Positions 9,662-18,951 of a DNA stretch of 64,000 nucleotides are shown piece by piece. The notes under the pieces were generated by a model that was given only the letters and a program-made list of their open reading frames with translations, was not told the DNA's origin and did no database searches. The position numbers and the translations under genes were made by a program. Source of the DNA: Gordonia shandongensis DSM 45094 (GTDB lineage: Bacteria > Actinomycetota > Actinomycetes > Mycobacteriales > Mycobacteriaceae); assembly GCF_000423025.1 (NCBI RefSeq), contig NZ_AUHE01000001.1, positions 62,001-126,000 of the forward strand, read 5' to 3'. Numbering within the stretch: the first letter of the stretch is position 1; each line of letters opens with the position of its first letter.

Positions 9662-9691
9662 ATTATGTTACTTATCGGTATCCTTCGTCAA
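9662..9691 (-). promoter_or_regulatory. Promoter of the exported hydrolase
   Basis: On the minus strand, TTGACG (9691-9686), an 18-bp spacer and CATAAT (9667-9662) form a near-consensus sigma-A promoter inside a locally AT-rich stretch, about 65 bp before the GTG at 9595. Confidence 0.65.
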
Positions 9692-9814
9692 GGTGCGATC
9701 CAGATGCGGCGCGCGGACATGTCGGAGCTCGACAGCCCTGCGCCGAGACCGTCTGAGTTCCCCCGATCAACGCCGTACTCCATCCGTCTGGATCACTCGT
9801 GAGATATTGGAGCC

Positions 9815-10225
9815 ATGCGCGCATTCCTCGTCCGGACCGCCCTGACCGGCCTCGCCCTGTGGGTCGCTGCGTCGATCCCCGGCATCGGCGTCTACTTCCA
9901 CTTCGGCGGTGTGGAGTCGTGGTGGGGCAAGACCGGCATCGTCCTGGCGACCGCCGCGGTCTTCGGTGTGGTGAACGCCGTGGTCAAACCGGTCGTCCAG
10001 GTGCTGTCGATTCCGCTGTACATCCTCAGTCTCGGCCTGGTGCACATCGTCATCAACGCGCTGATGCTGTCGATCACGAGTTGGGCCACGAACACCGTCT
10101 TCGATCACGGCCTGGTGATCGACGACTTCTTCTGGTCGGCGATCCTCGGTGCGATCGTGGTCTCGGTGGTCGGCTGGCTGACCGCGATCCTCATGCGCGA
10201 CCGGCTGGAGAACCTGTACCAGTGA
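9815..10225 (+). CDS. Phage-holin-family four-helix membrane protein (DUF360-type)
   Basis: 136 residues, ATG start with GGAG upstream. Four hydrophobic segments (about 5-22, 40-62, 65-85, 108-128) and the pattern 'VNAVVKPVVQVLSIPLYILS' identify the phage-holin family IV / DUF360 membrane proteins. In spite of the name these are widespread chromosomal proteins of unknown function. It is 30 bp upstream of dtd on the same strand and may share a transcript. GATATT 6 bp before the ATG could serve as the -10 of a leaderless message. Confidence 0.8.
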   Translation: MRAFLVRTALTGLALWVAASIPGIGVYFHFGGVESWWGKTGIVLATAAVFGVVNAVVKPVVQVLSIPLYILSLGLVHIVINALMLSITSWATNTVFDHGLVIDDFFWSAILGAIVVSVVGWLTAILMRDRLENLYQ

Positions 10226-10255
10226 CAGCGACGACGCGGCCGGGACGGCGCTGAC

Positions 10256-10723
10256 GTGCGCGCCGTGATTCAGCGGGTCACCTCCGCCTCGGTGACCGTC
10301 GACGGCGAGGAGGTGGGCCTGCTCGATCTCGAGGACGACCGGACGGACGGCGAACGGACGGGTCTGGTCGCACTCGTCGGCGTCACCCACGACGACGACG
10401 CGAGGTCGGCGGCCCGTCTCGCCGACAAGATCTGGCGGCTGCGCATCCTCGACGGCGGCGAGGGGCGCCCCGAGGCGTCGGCCGCCGACCTCGACGCCCC
10501 GATCCTGGTGATCAGCCAGTTCACCCTGTACGCCAACACCGACAAGGGGCGGCGACCGTCGTGGAATGCGGCCGCCCCCGGGGCCGTCGCCGAACCGCTC
10601 GTCGAGAACGTCGTCGACGAGCTCCGCGCGGCGGGAGCAACGGTCGCCACCGGTCGATTCGGCGCGCACATGCGGGTGCGGCTGGTCAACGACGGCCCCG
10701 TCACCATCCTCCTGGAGACCTGA
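10256..10723 (+). CDS. dtd: D-aminoacyl-tRNA deacylase
   Basis: 155 residues, GTG start. DTD hydrolyses D-amino acids (and glycine) mischarged on tRNA. Both signature motifs are present: SQFTLYA with the active-site region, and the cis-Gly-Pro motif NDGPVT at the C-terminus. The length equals the family norm, apart from a short Asp/Glu/Gly-rich insert (residues ~23-36) in the first third. It lies between the holin-family gene and a mannosyltransferase. Confidence 0.95.
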   Translation: MRAVIQRVTSASVTVDGEEVGLLDLEDDRTDGERTGLVALVGVTHDDDARSAARLADKIWRLRILDGGEGRPEASAADLDAPILVISQFTLYANTDKGRRPSWNAAAPGAVAEPLVENVVDELRAAGATVATGRFGAHMRVRLVNDGPVTILLET

Positions 10724-10780
10724 CCCCGCAGACCCACCGGACGTCCCGACCCCGCTGACGTGGGTTGCTACGCTGTCGCG

Positions 10781-12070
10781 GTGTCCAGCCACTCCTCCGG
10801 TCCCGGGTCGAGCCGCGCGCGCCGACTGCTCATCGCGGCGATCGTCCTGCTGGCCGTCACCACGACGGCCGGTCTGCTGCTGAACGTCTGGCACGGATTC
10901 CTCGACCTGCACGTGTATCGGATGGGGGCCCGCGTCTGGCTCGACGGCGACGCCCTGTACGGCCGGCGCCTGCCCTCCGTCGACGGCACACACCTGCCGT
11001 TCACCTATCCCCCGACCGCGGCGATCCTGTTCGCACCGCTCGCGATGATCCCCGTCGCCGCCGCCGACGCGGTCATGTTCGCCGCGACCCTCGCCGCCCT
11101 CGGCGCGACGCTGGCGATGGTGCTGCGTCGCCTGTACCCGACCCTCCCGGGCAGCCGGATCGCGACGATCTCGGTGGCGGCGGTCGCCGTCTTCTCGTTC
11201 ATCGAGCCGGTCCGCGAGAACCTCGGCTTCGGTCAGGTGAACATCCTGCTGATGGTGATGATCGTCTTCGACGTGCTCTACCGCGGTCGGGGCTGGCCGC
11301 GCGGGCTGCTCATCGGCATCGCCGTGGCTGTGAAACTCACCCCCGCGGGCTTCCTGCTCTACTTCGCCCTGCGCCGCGACTGGCGAGCCCTGGGGACGAC
11401 GATCGCGGCCGCCGCCGGAGCCATCGGTCTGACCTGGCTCATCTCACCGTCCGACTCGTCCACGTACTGGTTCGAGACGCTCCGGGAGACCGGCCGCATC
11501 GGCGCCCCGTGGTTCACGAGCAACCAGTCGATCAAGGGTGCGGTGTTCCGCTTCGGCTGGAACGAGACGCTCTCGACGGCACTCTGGATCGGGCTGTCGC
11601 TGGTCGCCGTCGCGCTGGCCGCCTACTGGATGCACCGTCTCCTGGCCTCCGGCCGACACGTGGCGGCACTCCTGGTCAACGCCGGCGTGGTGCTCCTGGT
11701 GTCCCCCGTCAGCTGGTCGCACCACTGGGTGTGGGCGGCACCGGCGCTCATGGTCGGCGTCAGCGCGCTCGCCGCACGCCGCAGGTCGCCGTGGCTCGCC
11801 GCAACCGTCGCTCTCGCCGCCGTCCTGTTCGCCGTCGGACCGCACTGGCTCATGCCCGCCCGCGACGACCTCGAGCTCACCTGGTCGTGGTGGCAGCATC
11901 TCATCGGCGACGGCTACGTGTGGCTGACCGCCGCCGTCCTCGTCGCCGGCGTGGTCCGGCAGAGTCGCGGTGGCGGCGTGAAGCCGCGATCAGCGCCAGG
12001 CGCACCAGACGCCGTCGACCCTGCGGAGGTCGAGCGGCAGGGGCAGGTCGGTACCCATCGAGTTGAGTGA
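10781..12070 (+). CDS. GT87-family polyprenol-phosphate mannosyltransferase
   Basis: 429 residues. The GTG at 10781 is preferred over the one at 10760 because TACGCT (10769-10774) ends 6 bp before it, the pattern of a leaderless actinobacterial transcript. The protein is a multi-spanning membrane enzyme of the DUF2029/GT87 class: first helix ~12-32, then an extracytoplasmic loop with the catalytic-Asp region FLDLHVYRMG, and about ten further helices. Relatives (PimE and other alpha-1,2-mannosyltransferases) add mannose from polyprenyl-phosphomannose to PIM/LM/LAM lipoglycans. The exact acceptor cannot be told. The last 81 bp overlap the convergent gene at 11990. Confidence 0.8.
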   Translation: MSSHSSGPGSSRARRLLIAAIVLLAVTTTAGLLLNVWHGFLDLHVYRMGARVWLDGDALYGRRLPSVDGTHLPFTYPPTAAILFAPLAMIPVAAADAVMFAATLAALGATLAMVLRRLYPTLPGSRIATISVAAVAVFSFIEPVRENLGFGQVNILLMVMIVFDVLYRGRGWPRGLLIGIAVAVKLTPAGFLLYFALRRDWRALGTTIAAAAGAIGLTWLISPSDSSTYWFETLRETGRIGAPWFTSNQSIKGAVFRFGWNETLSTALWIGLSLVAVALAAYWMHRLLASGRHVAALLVNAGVVLLVSPVSWSHHWVWAAPALMVGVSALAARRRSPWLAATVALAAVLFAVGPHWLMPARDDLELTWSWWQHLIGDGYVWLTAAVLVAGVVRQSRGGGVKPRSAPGAPDAVDPAEVERQGQVGTHRVE

Positions 12071-12415
12071 GCCGTCCACCGTCGCGGTGTCGCCGTCGAC
12101 GTGCACCGTATGGACCTCACTGCGGACCTCACTGCCCGCGGTCCCCAATCCGCTGAGCCAGCCGCGTGCCTCCGACAGCTTCTCGGCGGCCTCGCGACGG
12201 CCCGAACAGATCCCCGGGTCTGCGCTCCGTCGACTGACGGCGTCCGCGAACACCCGGTACCGGGCTTCGACCGCCGCATTGTCGGGGTGGTCGTCGGCCG
12301 TCGACTCGTCCGGATCGACGGCCAGGAGGATCACCCCGGTCGCGATCACCGCGATCAAGACGACGACGCCGACGACGACCGCCAGATGCTTCCACGTGGG
12401 TGCGGCCGGCGCCAT
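11990..12415 (-). CDS. Membrane-anchored conserved protein of unknown function
   Basis: 141 residues. One N-terminal transmembrane helix (about 10-32) is followed by an extracytoplasmic domain with two cysteines (GICSGRRE and VWCAWR) that could form a disulfide. The domain alternates a helical part (~45-85) with beta strands (VHTVHVDGDTATVDGSL), a layout like the small SnoaL/NTF2-type domains of Mce-associated proteins, but I cannot assign it. Its 3' end overlaps the mannosyltransferase gene by 81 bp in convergent orientation. Confidence 0.6.
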   Translation of the reverse strand: MAPAAPTWKHLAVVVGVVVLIAVIATGVILLAVDPDESTADDHPDNAAVEARYRVFADAVSRRSADPGICSGRREAAEKLSEARGWLSGLGTAGSEVRSEVHTVHVDGDTATVDGSLNSMGTDLPLPLDLRRVDGVWCAWR

Positions 12416-12555
12416 GATCGATCCTCGCTCTCATCGGTGATCTGCCGCCAACATACTCGCCGACGAGCGCCCGGATGACGAGATCGGTCTCGAGAATCAC
12501 CGCACCGGACGCCGCAGCGACGGGCGTCGAGAGGTGAACCGCCGGCGACCCGGGC

Positions 12556-13347
12556 TCAGGGTCGCGGGGTGAGGATCCGCGGACCGTCCTCGGTGACGGC
12601 CACGGTGTGCTCCCAGTGCGCCGACCGGCTGCCGTCGTCGGTGACGACCGTCCAGTCGTCGTCGAGCACGGAGGTCTCCGTGGTGCCCAGCGTCAGCATC
12701 GGTTCGATCGCGAGGGTGGAGCCGACGACCAGCCGCGGCCCCCGATTGGGTTTGCCCTCGTTCGCGAGGAACGGTTCCATGTGCATCTCGCGGCCGATCC
12801 CGTGACCGCCGTATCCGTCGACGATGCCGAAGGCCCGTCCGAATCTCTCGGCCGCCGCCCGCGTGCCGAGCTCGATCGCGTGCGAGACGTCGGTCAGCCG
12901 GTTGCCGGGGACCATGGCCGCGATCCCGGCCTCCATCGACGATCTCGTCGCGTCGCTCAGCTCCGCATCCGCGGCACTGATCTCGCCGACACCGAAGGTC
13001 CACGCCGAATCCCCGTGCCACCCGTCGAGAATCGCCCCGCAGTCGATCGAGACGAGGTCCCCGACGGACAGCACCGTGTCGGCGCTCGGGATCCCGTGGA
13101 CGACCACCTCGTTGACCGAGGTGCAGATCGATCCCGGGAAGCCGTGGTAGCCCTTGAACGACGGCACCGCACCCGCGTCGCGGATCACCGCTTCGGCGAC
13201 CTCGTCGAGGTGCAGCGTGCTCACTCCGGGTTTCGCCGCGTCGCGGACGGCCACGAGGGCGCGGCCGACGATCGCGCCGGCCGCCTCCATCGCGTCGAGC
13301 TCACCGGAGGTCTTGAACGGGACGTCCTTCGGCTTGCGGAAGCCCAC
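12556..13347 (-). CDS. map: Methionine aminopeptidase, type I
   Basis: 263 residues. Removes N-terminal Met from nascent proteins. All five metal ligands are visible: Asp102 (IDCGAI), Asp113 (GDSAWTF), His172 (GHGIG), Glu205 (IEPML) and Glu236 (WEHTVAV). It is the last gene of secY-adk-map, 7 bp after adk, the usual actinobacterial arrangement. Confidence 0.96.
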   Translation of the reverse strand: MGFRKPKDVPFKTSGELDAMEAAGAIVGRALVAVRDAAKPGVSTLHLDEVAEAVIRDAGAVPSFKGYHGFPGSICTSVNEVVVHGIPSADTVLSVGDLVSIDCGAILDGWHGDSAWTFGVGEISAADAELSDATRSSMEAGIAAMVPGNRLTDVSHAIELGTRAAAERFGRAFGIVDGYGGHGIGREMHMEPFLANEGKPNRGPRLVVGSTLAIEPMLTLGTTETSVLDDDWTVVTDDGSRSAHWEHTVAVTEDGPRILTPRP

Positions 13348-13354
13348 CGTCGCG

Positions 13355-13903
13355 TCAGGCCTTGCCGAGCGCCGTGAGGACCCGCTGGTGCACCTCGTCG
13401 ACGCTGCCGACGGCGTCGATCTCGGTGACCTGACCCGCGTAGTGGTCGAGCAGCGGAGCGGTCTCGGCGTCGTACACCGCCATCCGGTTGCGGATCACGT
13501 CCTCGGTGTCGTCGGCACGACCGCGGGCGAGCATCCGCTCGACGACCACGTCGGTGTCGATCTTGAACGACAGGACCCCGTCCAGCTGTGCGCCGAGGCC
13601 CTCGAGGATGCCCTCGAGCGCCACCGCCTGCTCCGTGGAGCGCGGGAAGCCGTCGAGGATGAATCCCTTGGCGGCGTCCGGTTCGGCGACCCGGTCGCGC
13701 ACCATGTTGACGGTGATCTCCGGCGGAACCAGGTTGCCCGCATCCAGGTACTTCTTGGCTTCCACGCCGATCGGTGTCCCCTGCGAGATGTTCGCGCGGA
13801 ACAGGTCGCCGGTGGAGATGTGCGGAATGCCGAGCGCCTCCGACATCAGTTCGGCCTGTGTGCCCTTGCCCGCTCCGGGCGGTCCGAGGATGACGAGTCT
13901 CAC
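13355..13903 (-). CDS. adk: Adenylate kinase
   Basis: 182 residues from a GTG at 13903, overlapping the secY stop by 4 bp (GTGA). Catalyses AMP + ATP to 2 ADP. The P-loop GPPGAGKGT (7-15), the NMP-binding [19 protein letters not shown] and the short-LID form ([19 protein letters not shown]) are present. The length fits the ~181-residue short actinobacterial form without a zinc lid. Confidence 0.96.
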   Translation of the reverse strand: MRLVILGPPGAGKGTQAELMSEALGIPHISTGDLFRANISQGTPIGVEAKKYLDAGNLVPPEITVNMVRDRVAEPDAAKGFILDGFPRSTEQAVALEGILEGLGAQLDGVLSFKIDTDVVVERMLARGRADDTEDVIRNRMAVYDAETAPLLDHYAGQVTEIDAVGSVDEVHQRVLTALGKA

Positions 13904-15231
13904 TTCAGGAACCCTTCGTACTTGCGTTGCATCAACTGGCTGTTCACTTGCTTGATCGTGTCGAGTCCGACGACGACGATGATCAGCAGTGCCGTACCGC
14001 CGAACGGGATGTTCTGGCCGGTGCCGCTGCTGAGATCCATGAACAGGTTCGGGAGGATCGAGATGATGCCCAGGTACAGGGAGCCGGGCAGCGTGATCCG
14101 GTTGAGCACGTAGCTCAGGTATTCGGCCGTCGGCCGTCCCGGGCGGATGCCCGGGATGAAGCCGCCGTACCGCTTCATGTCGTCGGCCCGCTCCTCCGGG
14201 TTGAAGGTCACCGCCACGTAGAAGTACGTGAAGAAGATGATCAGCAGGAAGTACGTGACGATGTGGAACCAGCTGGACGGGTTGATCAGGTTGTCCTGCA
14301 TCCACACCTTCCACTCCGACGCCTCGGTGTCGCTCTGACTGGTCATCTGCAGGATCAGCTGCGGGATGTACAGCAGCGACGACGCGAAGATCACCGGGAT
14401 GACGCCGGCCGTGTTGACCTTGATCGGCATGTAGGTGGACGAGCCGCCGTACATCTTCCGGCCGACCATGCGCTTGGCGTACTGGACCGGGATTCGGCGC
14501 ATGCCCTGCTCGATGAACACGACGGCCGCCAGGATGAGGACGATCGCCACGCAGACGAGACCGAAGGCGAGGCCGCCGCGCTGGTCGAGGATGTTCTTGC
14601 CCTCGGCGGGAATGCGGGCCGCGATGCCGACGAAGATGAGCAGCGACATGCCGTTTCCGACGCCGCGCTCGGTGATGAGCTCACCGAACCACATGACGAG
14701 ACAGGCGCCCGCGGTCATCACCAGCACGATGATCGACAGACCGATGATCGAGTCGTCGCGGAGGATCGCCGTCGGGTCACAGCCCTCTCCCGCGCTCGGC
14801 AGGAGGTTGCCGGTCGCGGCGAGGGCCACGATGCCCGTCGACTGCAGCAGGGCCAGCGCCACCGTGAGGTAGCGCGTGTACTGCGTCATCTTGTTCTGGC
14901 CGGACTGGCCCTCCTTGCGCAGCTGCTCGAACCGCGGGATCACCACGGTGAGCAGCTGGACGATGATGCTGGCCGTGATGTAGGGCATGATGCCGATCGC
15001 GAACACCGACAGCTGCAGGAGCGCGCCGCCGGAGAACATGTTGATCAGCGAGTAGATCTGGCCCGAGTCGCCCGCGCTGGCCGCGTCGACACAGCTCTGG
15101 ATCTCCCGGAAGTTGACACCGGGAGACGGCAGCGTGGCACCGATGCGGTACAGCACGATGATGCCGAGGACGTAGAGGATCTTCTTCCTCAGGTCGGGCG
15201 TCTTGAGGACCGCCACGAGGGGGGAAAGCAC
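13900..15231 (-). CDS. secY: Preprotein translocase subunit SecY
   Basis: 443 residues from a GTG (15231) after GAGGAG. SecY is the ten-helix channel of the Sec translocon. Characteristic stretches are the plug/first loop ([12 protein letters not shown]), the C4-C5 cytoplasmic loops ([20 protein letters not shown]) and a C-terminal [20 protein letters not shown]. It heads secY-adk-map; a ~215-bp gap with the rplO terminator lies upstream, so it is probably transcribed separately from the spc genes. Confidence 0.97.
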   Translation of the reverse strand: MLSPLVAVLKTPDLRKKILYVLGIIVLYRIGATLPSPGVNFREIQSCVDAASAGDSGQIYSLINMFSGGALLQLSVFAIGIMPYITASIIVQLLTVVIPRFEQLRKEGQSGQNKMTQYTRYLTVALALLQSTGIVALAATGNLLPSAGEGCDPTAILRDDSIIGLSIIVLVMTAGACLVMWFGELITERGVGNGMSLLIFVGIAARIPAEGKNILDQRGGLAFGLVCVAIVLILAAVVFIEQGMRRIPVQYAKRMVGRKMYGGSSTYMPIKVNTAGVIPVIFASSLLYIPQLILQMTSQSDTEASEWKVWMQDNLINPSSWFHIVTYFLLIIFFTYFYVAVTFNPEERADDMKRYGGFIPGIRPGRPTAEYLSYVLNRITLPGSLYLGIISILPNLFMDLSSGTGQNIPFGGTALLIIVVVGLDTIKQVNSQLMQRKYEGFLK

Positions 15232-15357
15232 TAACTCCTCCTATAGCACCGCAATCGGTGGGCATGTCAGCTCGTCTCGCAACCGCGGCCGACTCGGAAA
15301 CAACCCGGGCGCCCGACGGACGCCCACGGGGAAAACTCTAACAGTCCCCCAAGCGCA

Positions 15358-15418
15358 ACCGGTCAGGCGAGCGGCGCCACGACGTGAACGTCGCCAGGGC
15401 GCAGCCTGCCTGACCGGT
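15358..15418 (-). terminator. Hairpin terminator after rplO
   Basis: Arms ACCGGTCAGGC (15358-15368) and GCCTGACCGGT (15408-15418) form an 11-bp stem enclosing a GC-rich loop that can itself pair (GACG/CGTC). It lies 28 bp past the rplO stop, with no U-tract. Confidence 0.65.
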
Positions 15419-15445
15419 GTGCGTGAGGATCATGCGACGAAAGGC

Positions 15446-15886
15446 TCAGGCCTGAGTCGCGGTGCCGCCGGCAGCGGCGATCTTCTCTTTGGCGGATCCG
15501 GTGAACTTGTCGGCGGTCACGTCGACCTTGACGTTCAGTTCACCGTCGCCGAGAACCTTGACCAGGCGGTTCTTGCGAACGGCACCGGCGGCCACCAGCT
15601 CGGCGACACCGATGGTGCCGCCCTCCGGGAACAGTCGCGCGATGTCGCCGACGTTGACAACCTGGTACTCCACACGGTTGCGGTTGGTGAAGCCCTTGAG
15701 CTTCGGCAGACGCATGTGAATCGGCATCTGGCCGCCCTCGAAGCCGGCCGGAACGTTCTTACGCGCCTTGGTGCCCTTGGTGCCGCGACCCGCGGTCTTA
15801 CCCTTGGAGGCCTCGCCGCGACCCACGCGGGTCTTCTCTGTCTTCGCGCCCGGTGCGGGGCGAAGGTGATGCAGCTTGATGGTCAT
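15446..15886 (-). CDS. rplO: 50S ribosomal protein L15
   Basis: 146 residues, [20 protein letters not shown] start. The Gly/Arg/Lys-rich N-terminal arm ([17 protein letters not shown]) and the L18e/L15 domain ([15 protein letters not shown]) are intact. Its ATG overlaps the rpmD stop by 3 bp. It ends the rpsH-rplO operon; a terminator follows. Confidence 0.97.
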   Translation of the reverse strand: MTIKLHHLRPAPGAKTEKTRVGRGEASKGKTAGRGTKGTKARKNVPAGFEGGQMPIHMRLPKLKGFTNRNRVEYQVVNVGDIARLFPEGGTIGVAELVAAGAVRKNRLVKVLGDGELNVKVDVTADKFTGSAKEKIAAAGGTATQA

Positions 15887-16068
15887 GCGTCCACCTCTTC
15901 GACTGTCACGAGGTGCCGGACCACGTTGATGAGACCGCGGTTGATCGGGGTGTCCTCGCGCGTGACGGTCTTGCGGATGCCCTTGAGGCCAAGGGTGCGC
16001 AGGCTGTCACGCTGGTTCTTCTTGGTACCGATGGTGCCCTTGATCTGAGTGATCTTCAGCTCTGCCAT
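15883..16068 (-). CDS. rpmD: 50S ribosomal protein L30
   Basis: 61 residues from the ATG at 16068, starting [20 protein letters not shown]. The single ferredoxin-like L30 domain, with the [13 protein letters not shown] helix, is complete. It starts 2 bp after rpsE and overlaps rplO, in the conserved rpsE-rpmD-rplO order. Confidence 0.95.
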   Translation of the reverse strand: MAELKITQIKGTIGTKKNQRDSLRTLGLKGIRKTVTREDTPINRGLINVVRHLVTVEEVDA

Positions 16069-16070
16069 GG

Positions 16071-16721
16071 TTATGCTCCCTGCTGCTTCGCGGCGGCCGC
16101 GGCACGAGCCCGCAGCATGCCTGCCGGTGCGACGTCCTCCACGGACAGTCCGCGGCGGGCGGCGACCTCTTCGGGACGCTGCAGCTGCTTGAGGGCCGCG
16201 ACGGTGGCGTGCACGACGTTGATCGCGTTGTCCGAGCCGAGGCTCTTGGCGAGCACGTCGGTCACACCGGCGCACTCCAGCACGGCACGCACGGCGCCAC
16301 CGGCGATCACACCGGTACCCGAGCTGGCCGGACGGAGCATGACGACGCCGGCGGCGTCCTCACCCTGGACCGGGTGGACGACGGTGCCGCCGATCAGCGG
16401 AACGCGGAAGAAGTTCTTGCGAGCCTCTTCGACGCCCTTCTGAATCGCTGCCGGGACCTCCTTGGCCTTGCCGTAGCCGACGCCGACCATGCCCTGGCCG
16501 TCACCGACCACCACGAGGGCCGTGAAGCTGAAGCGACGGCCGCCCTTGACGACCTTCGAGACGCGGTTGATCGTGACGACGCGCTCGAGGTGGTTCTTCT
16601 CCTCGCGCTCGCGGCCGCGATTGTCGCGCCGATCGCGGCCGCGGCGGTCGCCGCCCCGCTGATCGTTGGTGTTGTTGTTACCGGCGGGTCCGTTGCCGCC
16701 ATCACGCTGACGTCCGGGCAT
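16071..16721 (-). CDS. rpsE: 30S ribosomal protein S5
   Basis: 216 residues. The conserved S5 double-strand RNA-binding and C-terminal domains span ~45-195 ([34 protein letters not shown]). The first ~40 residues are an Asn/Gly/Arg/Asp-rich extension rich in RGGD/RRGR, common in actinobacterial S5 and probably disordered. The gap to rplR is 46 bp. Confidence 0.97.
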   Translation of the reverse strand: MPGRQRDGGNGPAGNNNTNDQRGGDRRGRDRRDNRGREREEKNHLERVVTINRVSKVVKGGRRFSFTALVVVGDGQGMVGVGYGKAKEVPAAIQKGVEEARKNFFRVPLIGGTVVHPVQGEDAAGVVMLRPASSGTGVIAGGAVRAVLECAGVTDVLAKSLGSDNAINVVHATVAALKQLQRPEEVAARRGLSVEDVAPAGMLRARAAAAAKQQGA

Positions 16722-16767
16722 CAGAGGTCCCCTCCGTTGGTAGTCATGTTGATCTGCACGATGCTCA

Positions 16768-17163
16768 TCAGAAGCTCAGGCCTCCCTCGCGGGCAGCGTC
16801 GGCCAGAGCCGCGATGCGGCCGTGGTACTGCTTGCCTCCGCGGTCGAAGACGACGGTCTCGATGCCGGCGGCCTTGGCACGCGCGGCGACGAGCTCGCCG
16901 ACCTTGGCGGACTGCGCCGTCTTGTCGCCGCCCGCTGCGCGGACGTCGGCCTCGATGGTGCTGGCCGCGGCCAGGGTGCGACCGGTCAGATCGTCGATCA
17001 GCTGCACGTGGATGTGGCGGCTGCTCCGCTTGACGGCCATGCGCGGACGATCGGCGGTGCCGTCGACCTTCTTGCGCAGGCGGAAGTGACGACGATTGGT
17101 CGCGGTGCGGCGACGGGTCGACACGTCCTTGCCGAGGGGCTTGCGAACAGTTGTTTCACTCAT
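16768..17163 (-). CDS. rplR: 50S ribosomal protein L18
   Basis: 131 residues. L18 binds 5S rRNA. The N-terminal ~20 residues are a basic extension, then [20 protein letters not shown] and the core [20 protein letters not shown], ending [14 protein letters not shown]. It follows rplF by 3 bp. Confidence 0.97.
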   Translation of the reverse strand: MSETTVRKPLGKDVSTRRRTATNRRHFRLRKKVDGTADRPRMAVKRSSRHIHVQLIDDLTGRTLAAASTIEADVRAAGGDKTAQSAKVGELVAARAKAAGIETVVFDRGGKQYHGRIAALADAAREGGLSF

Positions 17164-17166
17164 GTC

Positions 17167-17703
17167 TTACTTACCCGTCTTTCCGACCTTGCGGCGGATC
17201 TGCTCACCCTCGTAGCGAATGCCCTTGCCCTTGTAGGGGTCCGGGCGACGCAGGCGGCGGATGTTCGCCGAGATCTGGCCGACTTGCTGCTTGTCGATTC
17301 CCGAGATCGAGAACTTGGTGGGCGACTCCACCGCGAAGGTGATGCCCTCGGGCGCCTCGATGGGCACGGGGTGGCTGTAGCCGAGGGCGAACTCGAGGTC
17401 CCGACCCTTGGCCTGCACGCGGTAGCCGACACCGAAGATCTCCATCTTCGTGGTGTAGCCCTGGGTGACGCCGACGACGAGGTTGTTGACCAGCGACCGG
17501 TTGAGGCCGTGGAGAGCGCGGTTCTCGCGCTGCTCGTCCGGACGGCTCACCACGATCTGGTTCTCCTCGACGGCGACGGTGAGCGGGTCGGAGACCGTCA
17601 TGCTCAGCTCGCCCTTGGGTCCCTTGACGGTGACGTCCCGGCCGTCGATCGTGACGTCGACGCCCGCGGGGATTTCGATGGGATTCTTACCAATACGCGA
17701 CAT
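17167..17703 (-). CDS. rplF: 50S ribosomal protein L6
   Basis: 178 residues from the ATG at 17703 ([20 protein letters not shown]); an in-frame extension toward 17859 is only the shadow of rpsH. Two L6 repeats are visible, and the C-terminal [20 protein letters not shown] is the canonical L6 signature. It is 13 bp after rpsH. Confidence 0.97.
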   Translation of the reverse strand: MSRIGKNPIEIPAGVDVTIDGRDVTVKGPKGELSMTVSDPLTVAVEENQIVVSRPDEQRENRALHGLNRSLVNNLVVGVTQGYTTKMEIFGVGYRVQAKGRDLEFALGYSHPVPIEAPEGITFAVESPTKFSISGIDKQQVGQISANIRRLRRPDPYKGKGIRYEGEQIRRKVGKTGK

Positions 17704-17716
17704 GTTCTCGTTCCCC

Positions 17717-18115
17717 CTACCAGACGTAGGCGAGGACTTCGCCGCCCACGCCCTGGTTGTATGCCTGGCGGTCGGTGAGCAGGCCGGACGACGTGGAGAT
17801 GATGGCCACGCCGAGGCCGCCCAGCACCTTGGGCAGGTTGGTGGACTTTGCGTACACACGCAGACCCGGCTTGGAGACGCGGCGCAGACCGGCGATGCTG
17901 CGCTCGCGGGTCGGGCCGTACTTCAGGGTCATGGTGAGCTTCTTGCCGACCTCGGCGTCCTCGACGCGGAAGTCGGTGATGTAGCCCTCGCGCTTGAGGA
18001 TCTCGGCGATGTTCACCTTGATCTTCGACGACGGCAGCGACACCTCGTCGTGGTACGCCGAGTTGGCGTTGCGCAGACGCGTGAGGAAGTCTGCGATCGG
18101 GTCAGTCATGGTCAT
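17717..18115 (-). CDS. rpsH: 30S ribosomal protein S8
   Basis: 132 residues, [20 protein letters not shown] start, matching the mycobacterial start; an internal ATG at 18109 is the alternative. The C-terminal [17 protein letters not shown] and [13 protein letters not shown] motifs bind 16S rRNA helix 21. Here it is the first gene of its own operon with its own promoter (18315-18343), because four unrelated genes separate it from rpsN. Confidence 0.97.
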   Translation of the reverse strand: MTMTDPIADFLTRLRNANSAYHDEVSLPSSKIKVNIAEILKREGYITDFRVEDAEVGKKLTMTLKYGPTRERSIAGLRRVSKPGLRVYAKSTNLPKVLGGLGVAIISTSSGLLTDRQAYNQGVGGEVLAYVW

Positions 18116-18130
18116 GGTTGACCGTCAACC
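18116..18130 (-). promoter_or_regulatory. Inverted repeat directly before the rpsH start codon
   Basis: GGTTGACCGTCAACC is a near-perfect inverted repeat that ends on the base next to the rpsH ATG. In RNA it could form a 6-bp stem with a 3-nt loop taking up part of the AAAGG ribosome-binding region, so it may affect rpsH initiation (inference). Confidence 0.4.
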
Positions 18131-18314
18131 TTTCTCGTAGCGGTTCCCATGCAGCGGTCGGTGCGAACTGACGTCCGCCTCACCCGGTGGGCCTTCCACG
18201 AAGTGGATAGTTGTGCATATGTCCCGCCGTCGATGCCCTTGGTTTTTCACCGGCACCGTCGGCGTTATGAAGTTGTGGGCCCCGGGGGCACAGTTCACCC
18301 AGGCAACCTGAAAC

Positions 18315-18343
18315 AGTGTAGAGACTTCGCAGGCCGAACCCAA
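18315..18343 (-). promoter_or_regulatory. rpsH operon promoter
   Basis: On the minus strand, TTGGGT (18343-18338), a 17-bp spacer and TACACT (18320-18315). It gives a ~190-nt leader before rpsH. It lies back-to-back with the start of the divergent gene at 18363. Confidence 0.7.
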
Positions 18344-18362
18344 ATCGGGCATACTCGGTCAT

Positions 18363-18920
18363 ATGGGGAGCGGGGGGAGACGGCGTCCGGACCGATGGTG
18401 GCTGATCGCGATGTCGATCATCGCCGGTCTCACGGTGGCGGCGGCGGTGGTCGGGGTGCTCGAGGCCCTGCGCGTCGTCGGCTTCTTCTGGCCGCTGGTC
18501 GTCTCCTTCTGGGGGCTTCCTCTTCTCGGCGGCGCGTGGCTGGCCCTCACGGTCGCCGGCCTGTTCCTCTATCGCGGCGGATGGCCGCTCATGGTCGCAC
18601 CGGTGATCGTGGGCGTCGGCGCGGCGGCCGTCCTGTGGTCGGGGCTTCCGTCGCGGGCGCAGTTCGCGCTGTCGGAGTCGGCGTTGAACGACGCCGCCGA
18701 CACGTGCGTACCCGCCGAGGACGTCCGGGTGGGCCTCTACCGGTTCACCGACATCGAGCGCAGCGGGGAGTTCTGCCTGTTCGTCATGCCCGACGGGTTC
18801 ATCGACCGTGTCGGATTGACGCGGATGCGCCAGGGTCCACCACCCGATCTGTACCAGCGACTCAATCTCACCGTCCGGCAGTACCGCGGCGACTGGTACA
18901 CGTTCACCTGGCGGTTCTGA
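18363..18920 (+). CDS. Conserved membrane protein of unknown function
   Basis: 185 residues. Hydrophobic segments at about 13-35, 42-68 and 74-92 form a membrane N-terminal half; the rest is a soluble domain with two cysteines (DTCVPAEDVR, GEFCLFVMP) and a basic/aromatic end (YRGDWYTFTWRF). CATACT ends 7 bp before the ATG, suggesting a leaderless transcript divergent from rpsH. I do not recognise the family. It is the first of four genes lying between rpsH and rpsN. Confidence 0.65.
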   Translation: MGSGGRRRPDRWWLIAMSIIAGLTVAAAVVGVLEALRVVGFFWPLVVSFWGLPLLGGAWLALTVAGLFLYRGGWPLMVAPVIVGVGAAAVLWSGLPSRAQFALSESALNDAADTCVPAEDVRVGLYRFTDIERSGEFCLFVMPDGFIDRVGLTRMRQGPPPDLYQRLNLTVRQYRGDWYTFTWRF

Positions 18921-18951
18921 CAGCGGCGGCCGCCGGTGGCGGGGATCGGCC

